DNA from: Bisporella sp. PMI_857
Lineage: Eukaryota > Ascomycota > Leotiomycetes > Helotiales > Helotiaceae
Reading direction: 5' to 3'
DNA length: 64,000 nt
NCBI GenBank assembly: GCA_021307315.1
Contig: JAJSPD010000002.1
Coordinates: forward strand, 1,240,001 to 1,304,000
In this document: piece after piece, positions 56,453 to 64,000 of the stretch
Numbering within the stretch: the stretch's first letter is position 1
Layout: each line of letters opens with the position of its first letter
Translations under genes and position numbers: made by a program
The notes under the pieces: model-generated
What the model saw: the letters and a program-made list of their open reading frames with translations, nothing else
What the model was told of the DNA's origin: nothing
Database searches by the model: none

Positions 56453-58848
56453 CTACATAATAGATAAGCATTTCCTCACTAAACAGCCACGAATACGGAG
56501 AGCATACGAATCTAGAAAAATGCCATTTCTCCCATGTGCGTAGCGAGGATGTTTTCTTGGTACGGGACTCTTGATATCATCTAAGTCGTTTGTGCCGGTA
56601 GCTGAGATTTGACTTGACGAAATGGATGGCTGTGATCTCTCTGTAGCAGGCGAGGTCTTTACCTGGCGTATGGTTTGACTCATTGTTGTTTTGTAAGTTG
56701 TTGAAGCAGATTCCTCGGATCCGTTGGGTTGCAGCTCGTTGCTAGTATGCTGGCTGGAAGTTGAAGCGTAGTTGTCGGCGTCTTTATGGCGAGTCTCACT
56801 GCTCGACTTACCGTTGCTGGGCAGAGATAGATTCTTTTTGTTGGACGCAGACCTTGTTTCAGTGGATGGCAACTCCTCGTGCGAGCTGGAGCTCAACCTT
56901 GATCTGCGAAGTAAGTTGTCAGCAATATGTTCTCCGAGCTTATCAGAGGCATTGAAAGCTCATACTTCTTTTGTGCAGAAGCAATGGCTCGTGTGGCTGC
57001 AACCACAGCTTCACTGCTACTCTCCCTTCCACCACTACTGCTTCCTCTGCCGCTGGCACGTAGAGTAGGACGGGTTCCACTTGTGACACTACTACGGCCA
57101 GAGTTATCCCTTACTGCCGTTACGATACTGCTACCTGAATCACCACGCTCTAATGGAAAATTTATTCGAGAAGCTTGAGGCTGTGACAACGTGATCGTGG
57201 AGGATGCCTTTTCGACTTTGTTAAGAAGTGGAGCGGGCTTATGAGTAACACTGCTAAACTCAGATGGTGATTGTAGTAAAAGTGTGCTGCTGAGAGAGTC
57301 AAGAATATCCTTCTTCTTCTTCTTGAGAATTTCATCCATTGTCTTACGTTTATTACTTGTATCAAGTGATCCACGATGTGCCACTATATCTAGTGCTGTA
57401 TCGTCACCAGGTTTGAAGGAGAAGGACATTTGTCGTAGGCTAAAATCCACAGTGTTAGCACATTCTGACAGCAAAGTATATAGAATTTCTTTCCTCAAGG
57501 GACCTGGCACATCTTCCGGCGAAATGGTTGTAGAGCCAGGATATTTGTCAAGCGTTGCCTGTCCTCTAGTTGCAGATCCAGTAACTGTGGCAGATGACTT
57601 GTCGGATTCTCCGGTAAGAAGGTCAGAAGCTTTAAATGCCATTAAAGGTAATTTCCCATCCTCATCTGAGGAATAGTCCGGAACTCCATCCGAGGAAGAA
57701 TCCGTGGATGATTGCATAGCATCTAGACCCTCTTCCTCTTCTTCGTGTGCTACTAGCCTGGCCTGAGTGGTTCTTGGAGATGCCGAACCAGGTTGCTCGT
57801 CTGGAATGCCTAGCACACGATTTGCCTTCTCCGAATTTTTGGTCGCGTCTGCCCTTGGAAGAGAGATGAGTGCAGCTAGCTCGCGATTATCTTTGAGCTG
57901 ATACGGCTCAAGGTGTCGATTCTCAGCTTTGAGACGGTTGGCCCGAACATCCTCTAGAGATATATTAAAATGAAGGCCATCATCATCACCATAATTTCTC
58001 TCCTTGATTGACCCAATTTCACTTCGAATGATGTCAGACGCTTTCTTTGATCCGTGAACCACGCTTTTCGTCCGGGCCAAAGTCACGCTCTCCATTCCTC
58101 CTGCTGTCCTTGAAAGCAAAATCTCCAATCTTCTGACCTCAGCTTGATAATCTTTTTCTTTTGCCTCCCATCTCCCAGCAATATCCTCAAACTCTTTAAT
58201 ATCCTTTGTATGGCTCTCTTTCAAACCTTCGACAATATCCTCATTCGCTTGAATCTGAATCTTCTGATCGTAATACGCCTCCAAAATATGCAGAATGCAT
58301 GAGTTGTAGTGTATAGGCAGCGGCTCCATAGAACTTTGTGTCATCATTGCCACTTTCAACATTTCAACCATCTGGTCCACGGAAGGCTTATTCCATACCG
58401 TGTCTGCTTTACTGATGTTTGGGAAGAGGTCAGGGGAAGTGGTAGTGGGAGAGTTGAGAAATGACGAGGCGCGTGAGTTTGCGCGATCGCGACCATTTGG
58501 GCTGTTGTCAGCGCGTTCTTCAGAGATGAAGCTTGCTGCTCGGCCATCGAATGATGTGTTAATGGGGGCGACAGCTGTTGACATTGACCTGCGCGAAAAC
58601 ACAGGACGCAACCAGCTATCCATATCGCGAGGATCGTAAGCTTGGTCTAAAAAGGCCTCCCTTTCGATTTCCTTTTGAGAATTGTTCGGGAAGTAAAATA
58701 TATTCGCATAATACTCCATTTGCCTGGGAGGTGGTTCTTGTAAGGAAGTGGTCGGCGATTTCATGTAAAGGAAGGCACGATGGCAGATTAACATGGCGAC
58801 TAAGTTAAAGGCAAGATGCGAGGTAGTACCTATGATAACCCTGAACAT
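56453..58848 (-). CDS. fungal coiled-coil protein of unknown function with hydrophobic N-terminus
   Basis: Two exons (56966-58848 and 56453-56903) joined by a 62-bp intron give about 777 residues. A hydrophobic N-terminal segment (SHLAFNLVAMLICHRAFLY) is followed by EPPPRQMEYYANIFYFPN and an acidic block REAFLDQAYDPRDMDSWLRP. A helical region near residues 180-270 contains VDQMVEMLKVAMMTQSSMEP, YNSCILHILEAYYDQKIQIQ and a coiled coil up to RRLEILLSRTAGGME. The rest is Ser-rich and disordered, apart from one more structured stretch (EILYTLLSECANTVDFSLRQ). I believe the helical block is conserved among filamentous fungi but know no function. Translation could instead start at 58764 or 58719. An upstream exon is possible, because the frame is open 5' of 58848. 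Confidence 0.75.
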
Positions 58849-59326
58849 TTGCCAGGGGAGATATTCATTTACTTGAGCCTTGCAATGCTTGGGCTTCAGC
58901 TGACCTCTCTACTCTCATGGAGACGAAGCTTGATCTAACTACTCAAGAGCTTTTTTACACACGCAAACTACTTAACCCATGGGTTTTGTTGGCAGGAATA
59001 GCAAAAAACATGTCTCCCAAACCTTTAGTACATATTCAATATACAGATGAGAATCTAGGGAGTACGGCGTAGGAACTACTGCCCTATCCTCCTCATAAAT
59101 TCCTAGCAAATGTAACGAGCAGCACAGCCTTAAGCTAAGTTTAATGCATTTGAAGTAAATAAACAGGCTAAAAGAACTACAACTAATAAAGCTCATCTCG
59201 AGTATTCCAAAAAGAGACCTAACTTATGGGTATACGCTCTTCGTCATCATCATCAAAATCATTAGTCATCAAAGTCATAAAGAATCTAGAATACCACCAT
59301 ACTACAAGGCTCGGAAAACCAAAAGG
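58849..59326. other. intergenic
   Basis: These 478 bp hold the promoter of the coiled-coil gene and the 3' flank of the next gene. The stretch is AT-rich, with no recognisable feature. Confidence 0.45.
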
Positions 59327-60301
59327 CTAAAGTCTAAACAACCGCCGCAGCCTCGACTTCTGCTTCTCAGGCTCTCGATATGGTTCCAAGGGGTAATATG
59401 TTTGAATCGGAAACACAGCCATTTCTCCATTTTCTAAATTATATGGCCGTATCCATTTATGAGATGGGATCTCGCCTAGCTTGGTGCTATCGGATGCGAT
59501 GGACATTATAGAGCGGCGGTTTGTGGGATGATGAGAAAGAATTTGTGCTGCGGCCTTCTCTGCTGGCGGAGGCGGCATGGGAAGACGGTGTTTTGTGACG
59601 TGAGGCGGCGCGCGGGAAGAGGGTTTGGACGTGGGGGAATAAGCAGATGATGAGGCAGATGATGATCGACTGTGTTTGGGGCGGCGGACAAGTCCTTCAG
59701 GTGTTACGAGAAGGGCGGGGGCACTCTTTGAGCGGGTTGGCTTCTTGGATCTTGTGGAAGCCGCCTTAGATCTCTTTTTATGTGCTTGTGAGGTTTTTGA
59801 AGGTTGCTTTGGGGACGCAGGCACAAGTGTAAGCGTAGAGTGTGAAAGCCGTTTAGAGAGGCGGTCAAAGGTATAGATAGCTTCCATGCGCGAGGCGTTG
59901 GAGAGGTTGAGCAGCGCCGCGTAGTCAGTCTTTGTGCTATGCCCTTTTGTGAAGCGCTCGATGACCGAAACAAACCCTGCGTTTAAACGAAAGAGGATGG
60001 CAGCAAGAGAAGAGTGCGCTTCCGCTGTGGAGATGTCAGATATACCTTTAAGATATTGGGAAGTGAATCTACCATCTCCATGCGCGAAACCTGGACCAAT
60101 GCGTGCGAGGTCCTCCTTGTATGCCTTTCTCACATCTGATCGACTTTTCTTGAGAGAATTGCCGAGACGAGCTTCGAGACCTTTCACGGAAGTGGATTGA
60201 GGAGAAGTCTGTTTCCGTTTGCATTTGAGGACGGTCAGACCGCGAGAGAATGCTTCAAGCAGCGAGTTTACTGCGTCGTGAAATTCGCCCATGGCGGGCA
60301 A
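59327..60301 (-). CDS. fungal protein of unknown function, Ser/Lys-rich with conserved ends
   Basis: This is a single exon of 324 residues. The N-terminal half is helical (FHDAVNSLLEAFSRGLTVLK, SSLAAILFRLNAGFVSVIER, ALLNLSNASRMEAIYTFDRL). Charge patterning there suggests a bundle. The middle is Lys/Arg/Ser-rich (KKRSKAASTRSKKPTRSKSA) and could be a nuclear-localisation or phospho-regulated region. The C-terminus has a compact motif (LGEIPSHKWIRPYNL, then MAVFPIQTYYPLEPYREPEK) followed by a basic RLRRLFRL end. I recognise a typical ascomycete architecture but no named family. Translation could start at 60301 or at the second ATG at 60292. A catalytic function seems unlikely, as no conserved polar motif is visible. 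Confidence 0.75.
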   Translation of the reverse strand: MPAMGEFHDAVNSLLEAFSRGLTVLKCKRKQTSPQSTSVKGLEARLGNSLKKSRSDVRKAYKEDLARIGPGFAHGDGRFTSQYLKGISDISTAEAHSSLAAILFRLNAGFVSVIERFTKGHSTKTDYAALLNLSNASRMEAIYTFDRLSKRLSHSTLTLVPASPKQPSKTSQAHKKRSKAASTRSKKPTRSKSAPALLVTPEGLVRRPKHSRSSSASSSAYSPTSKPSSRAPPHVTKHRLPMPPPPAEKAAAQILSHHPTNRRSIMSIASDSTKLGEIPSHKWIRPYNLENGEMAVFPIQTYYPLEPYREPEKQKSRLRRLFRL

Positions 60302-62159
60302 ATTTATCTCTTAAAGAATCACAGAGAGAGATGTTTTCTCTTTTGTTGGTTCACTGTCCATTTAAGAAGATCAGTTCTTGGATTGTGTTGTTCCAGTTAG
60401 TTGGTAAGGTGTCTCTTCAAAGTCGAAGCTGACAGGTTTGATTATCAGATAGAATGTCAAAGTATTTCAACGTGCATGAGGAAAACAAGAGGCAGAGAAA
60501 GGCTACATATACTTCAATAACGAATGGCGCTCGGTCGTGCTTCTCATGATAGCTCGACAATTGGAGGTGCAGAGAATCGCGGCTGCAGCTTCTAAGCGCC
60601 CGAATGTTGCCCGGCCCAATCGTGAGCAACAATATGGGGCGAAGAACTCCATTCGATGAGCTTGGATTACCCAATGGCCATTCGTGCCAAAGCATATGAC
60701 TCATAGGCATCATGAAAATAATGGAAAATTTTGCGTGCGATATGAAATCTTTGCGGAGAAAGGACATGAGAATGTGATAGTGAGGACTCATTACTTGCTG
60801 TTTGAGTGATGAACAAGGAAAATGTGGATGTGAAGGGAAAATCGTCAAAAGCCAAGTCGGCTACCACGCCAAGAAATGTCACGTGCAAACAATTGAGGGA
60901 AAGTTGGCTTGCATACGTGCAGTCCGTACATCTTGTAGACCTATCACACATATCGGGCAAGCAAGATACCAGCAGCACTCCAAGGGGAAAAGAATTGATA
61001 GGGTTGCCGTTTCGTCTATCATGCATCAGATGCACGGGGCAAACAGCAAACATTCTGGCTAGTTGGAATTGAAGACAGCTCAAGGTCCAGCTCCACACAC
61101 TGAGATAGCCGGCAAAGGCAGCCAACGCGAAGAATTGGAGGACGACTCCATCGAGGATTTTGTTCCAGAGGGAATTTATTGAATGTTGAATTAAAGTATT
61201 CAGCCCCAATCAGGATTCAACAAGGATCGAGTTAGCCGGCTGTCATCCCCTGAAGATCTCACTGGATGGGGCTGAGCACCAGAGTTTTAGGTAAGCATCG
61301 CTAGACTCCAGCAGTGCAAGACCTTGTCGTCGCTCACCTAATCTTTCGTATCTTTACTAGCCCTTCACCTCTCGTTGTCCCAATCCATCCATACTTTATC
61401 CGAACAGGGCAGGCCTTGCACTACCGCGACCATGTATCTTGATCCTATTGTCTGAATCGGGTCATCGTTGCAAGATGTGCATCCCACAGGCTCGATGACC
61501 ATTGGCTCTCATACCAACCGTTGCGAGGGGCCAGGGGAGCTTCGATCCCGTTCATCCCAACTACTACAATGCGCTCTACCAATCTTTACTCATTCATCCT
61601 CATTCCTTTCTCTCGTTGGTTGTTTAGCCGCGTTGGTAACACCAAAAAGGTGAGGTTCGCGGCGGCCGCGTTTGAGCAGCGGCATCGACCCCCTCATATC
61701 ACATTCTCTTCTATCGACCAACAATACCAGAGATCGTCATGGATGCTTGGCGATTCCCGGTGGATCTTGAGGCTACCAAAACGGAAAGCTTCAAGGTTGC
61801 CACGAGCCCTTTTGCACTCCTAAGCACATCGCCAAGATGCGATAACTATACGGCTCATGGTAGTTGACCTGCAACAGAGCTTGCAGACCGCCTAAACATG
61901 CTTCCTTCGTTGTGACTCTCGGGACTCCTTCATCTGAAGTGGTTGTCTAAGTTTCAAGAGTATATATCTCAGCTGGTTTGCATGAAAGCGGTTCTTCACT
62001 GCGGTCATCACTCTCAAGCCTTCACATCAGACTTGTCTGATTCTCTCATTCCCATTCCCTACTCGCGATTGTATCGTTTGAGATAACCATACCTTTTCAT
62101 AGGTGTCTTTCTTTTTTACCTCATATTGTTCATTTCTCAGTATCGCCTAGTCGATCATC
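60302..62159. other. intergenic upstream of the surface-protein gene
   Basis: These 1.86 kb lie between two diverging genes. Open frames on both strands at 60417-61209 overlap and are unrecognised. A TATATAT element near 61962, about 195 bp before the start codon on the right, could be a core promoter element. A C/T-rich leader precedes the ATG at 62160. Confidence 0.45.
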
Positions 62160-64000
62160 ATGAAACTCTCATCTATAGCGACGATTGCCTTGCTGTCAGG
62201 GACTTCACTTGCAAGCCCAGCTGCGGACAAGGCCTGCGCTGCTGCAGTGACTGTCACCAAGACCCAGACAGTGACGACAACTTCCTATGCTCAAGCATCG
62301 TCAGTGAGTAGTCAGCAGAACAATACCAACTCTTGGTCAGGTACCACAAACCAGTCGAACAGTACCAGCAACTCAAGCTTCGATTCCAAGAATCTGAGCA
62401 ACTCGTATAACTCGACTACCTCCAACAACTCCAATACCTCCAACAATTCCAATGCTTCCAACAGCACCACTCAAGTTTGGGATGCCTCCACCAAATCTTG
62501 GACCGACGTCAAGAATACAAGCTCGGTGAATCTTTCGAACAATAAGTCATGGAATGCAACAAGCTCAAGCTACACCAATAATACAAACTCTGCTTCTACC
62601 ACCAATAATATCTACAGGACCTGGAATACCACAACCAACAGCTGGCACACTTACACCACCTTCAATAGCACGACAACATTTGGTTCAGAGCTAATCAGTA
62701 GCGGAAGCACCAACTCTGGTTCATCCTCCTCCAACACTGTAAATTCCAATTCCGGCTCTTCTTCATACAATAGTGGCAGCACGTCCTCTAATTCAACCTC
62801 CTCCAACTCCAATACCTCCAGTTCCGGATCCTCAACCACCAATAACGGAAGCTACAACTCTGGTTCATCCTCATTGAGCAACAGTACCTCTAACTTTGGG
62901 TCATCTGGCTGGAACAGCACTAACTTCAAGTCTGGATCTTCATCATTCAATAACAATACCTCTTCTGCAGGATCTACCACTTCCAACAGCACTTCTGTCA
63001 ATTCTGGATCATCATCAACTAATAATGGTAGCTCCAACTCGGGCTCATCATCCTCGAATAGTGGAAGCTCAAATTCCGGATCATCATCATCCAACAGCGC
63101 TACTTCTAACTCCGGATCCTCGTCCTCAAATAGTGGTACCTCCAATTCCGGATCTTCATCGTCGAATAGCGGTACCTCCAATTCCGGATCTTCATCATCA
63201 AATAGCGGTACCTCCAATTCAGGGTCTTCATCATCGAACAGCGGTGCCTCCAATTCAGGATCCTCCTCCTCTAACAGCGGAAGCGCCAACTCTGGCTCCG
63301 GCTCCAATAGTAACAACAACAACAATGTCGCCATGAACATCCCGGGTCTTCCAGGCAGTGGCGGTAATGGAGCCATGGTCACACAATATGATGCTGGTTC
63401 CGATGGTCGGCAAACGGTTCGTGCCTGCCCAACAGGCCAAAAGAACTACGACTGCATTGAAGCTATTTATGGTGAGTCCGGCGTCATCATTACCGTCCAC
63501 GTCATCAGCATCACCATCACTACCAACGCCAAAGGCGAGACCTCAACCCAGACTGTTACCAAAGGCGACAAGGCGGCTATCACCCCTGTGGCTAAGATTA
63601 ATGGTGAAGATAAGAACGACGTTGAAGAGACGAAAGTCATCAACGTCACTGAAACCAAGACAGCCAATGGCAAACAGGTCGTGCAGACTTCTGTTACAAC
63701 CACCCGCATCCGCGGCACCGGCACTCGGGCATACAAGGACGCAAAGCCAACACACAAAGTCAACGTAGGACGAGACGACAAGTTTGAACCTGCGCAAGTA
63801 GACGCCAAGCCTGGAGATGTCGTACGCTTCACCTTTTTGCCAAGAAACCACTCCGTAACACAATGTTCTTTTGAGGAGCCATGTGTAGATAACGGACAGT
63901 TCGATTCCGGATTCAAGTTCACTTTCATCCGAAACTCGACTACTTTCATTGATTACCCGGTTGGGAATGATACCACGCCTTTGTATTTCTTCTCGTATGT
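62160..64000 (+). CDS. secreted Ser/Asn-rich protein with cupredoxin-like domain, cut by window end
   Basis: The frame is open from the ATG at 62160 to the window edge, 613 complete codons without a stop, so the gene is partial. Residues 1-18 are a signal peptide (MKLSSIATIALLSGTSLA). Residues about 45-395 are almost pure Ser, Asn, Thr and Gly with many N-glycosylation sequons, typical of cell-wall or GPI-anchored stalks. They include seven 12-residue repeats. A conserved domain begins near residue 410. Its C-terminal part is cupredoxin-like: THKVNVGRDDKFEPAQVDAK, GDVVRFTFLPRNHSVTQCSF and EEPCVDNGQFDSGF. The His, Cys and later residues match the blue-copper ligand pattern of fungal extracellular serine-rich proteins. 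Copper binding is an inference. A GT at 63473 looks like a donor, but no intron is needed. Confidence 0.85.
   Translation, partial: MKLSSIATIALLSGTSLASPAADKACAAAVTVTKTQTVTTTSYAQASSVSSQQNNTNSWSGTTNQSNSTSNSSFDSKNLSNSYNSTTSNNSNTSNNSNASNSTTQVWDASTKSWTDVKNTSSVNLSNNKSWNATSSSYTNNTNSASTTNNIYRTWNTTTNSWHTYTTFNSTTTFGSELISSGSTNSGSSSSNTVNSNSGSSSYNSGSTSSNSTSSNSNTSSSGSSTTNNGSYNSGSSSLSNSTSNFGSSGWNSTNFKSGSSSFNNNTSSAGSTTSNSTSVNSGSSSTNNGSSNSGSSSSNSGSSNSGSSSSNSATSNSGSSSSNSGTSNSGSSSSNSGTSNSGSSSSNSGTSNSGSSSSNSGASNSGSSSSNSGSANSGSGSNSNNNNNVAMNIPGLPGSGGNGAMVTQYDAGSDGRQTVRACPTGQKNYDCIEAIYGESGVIITVHVISITITTNAKGETSTQTVTKGDKAAITPVAKINGEDKNDVEETKVINVTETKTANGKQVVQTSVTTTRIRGTGTRAYKDAKPTHKVNVGRDDKFEPAQVDAKPGDVVRFTFLPRNHSVTQCSFEEPCVDNGQFDSGFKFTFIRNSTTFIDYPVGNDTTPLYFFSY
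63033..63284 (+). repeat. 36-bp coding minisatellite, seven units
   Basis: Seven in-frame units each encode a 12-residue block of the form SNSGSSSSNSGT. Unit boundaries are clear from the recurring TCC-AAT-TCC-GGA start. The protein sequence is nearly invariant in units 3-5, while synonymous positions differ between units. Less regular copies precede the array. Repeats of this kind in fungal wall proteins often vary in number between strains. Confidence 0.85.

Noticed and set aside
60417..61209. Two overlapping minus-strand frames of 143 and 180 codons and short plus frames
   Set aside because: They overlap in different frames, are rich in Cys/His/Leu without a pattern, and have no plausible splice extension or family features.
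62852..63382. Long minus-strand open frame with a regular acidic Leu/Asp/Glu repeat opposite the surface-protein gene
   Set aside because: It is the reverse complement of the Ser/Asn/Gly codons of the plus-strand minisatellite. Its regularity follows from the 36-bp repeat, and the plus frame has a signal peptide, a continuous 613-codon frame and a recognisable domain.

Overview
The window looks like nuclear DNA of a filamentous ascomycete (Pezizomycotina). I infer a leotiomycete-like fungus, but that rank is only a guess from gene style. The evidence is short introns (mostly 45-140 bp) with CTRAC-type branch points and GT...AG ends, single-gene transcription units on both strands, and fungal versions of uS13, uL22, eL29, PalB/Rim13, carboxypeptidase Y, Pdx1 and Vts1. 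I found no bacterial-style operon, CRISPR array, intact transposon or convincing tRNA.

Layout. 1-3.4 kb: no gene, low-complexity tracts. 3.4-8.1 kb: SLC35F6-like transporter (-), DUF2985 membrane protein (-) and the tRNA-splicing endonuclease subunit Sen15 (+). 8.3-15.3 kb: ten-exon zinc alcohol dehydrogenase (-), Yippee/Moh1 protein (-) and the pH-signalling calpain PalB/Rim13 (-). 15.9-22.0 kb: peroxisomal Pmp47/Ant1-type carrier (+), eL29 split into five small exons (+) and the SAM-domain RNA-binding protein Vts1 (+). 22.6-28.8 kb: TMEM223/Mrx15-like mitochondrial protein (-) divergent from pyruvate dehydrogenase component X (+), then a class III aminotransferase (-).

28.8-35.0 kb is a gene desert rich in microsatellites. 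35.0-41.3 kb: vacuolar carboxypeptidase Y (-), then three ribosome genes in a row: the maturation factor Sdo1 (+), uS13 (-) and uL22 (+). 41.9-47.6 kb: F-box protein (-) and an unrecognised coiled-coil protein with an N-terminal Cys/His-rich patch (-). 47.6-55.0 kb is a second desert. 55.0-60.3 kb: three proteins of unknown function (-). 62.2 kb to the right edge: the start of a secreted Ser/Asn-rich protein with a 36-bp coding minisatellite and a cupredoxin-like domain, cut by the window end.

Most genes are unrelated housekeeping functions and I see no biosynthetic cluster. The shared contexts are divergent promoters (DUF2985/Sen15, PalB/carrier, TMEM223-like/Pdx1, uS13/uL22) and the Sdo1-uS13-uL22 block. 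I did not find a clearly new multi-gene system. The most unusual signals are the frequent AAG 3' splice sites (5 of about 37 introns I could place), the extreme splitting of two ribosomal-protein genes, the repeat-rich surface protein, and the orphan proteins at 46.1-47.6, 55.0-55.6, 56.5-58.8 and 59.3-60.3 kb. All exon boundaries come from reading frames and splice motifs, not transcripts.
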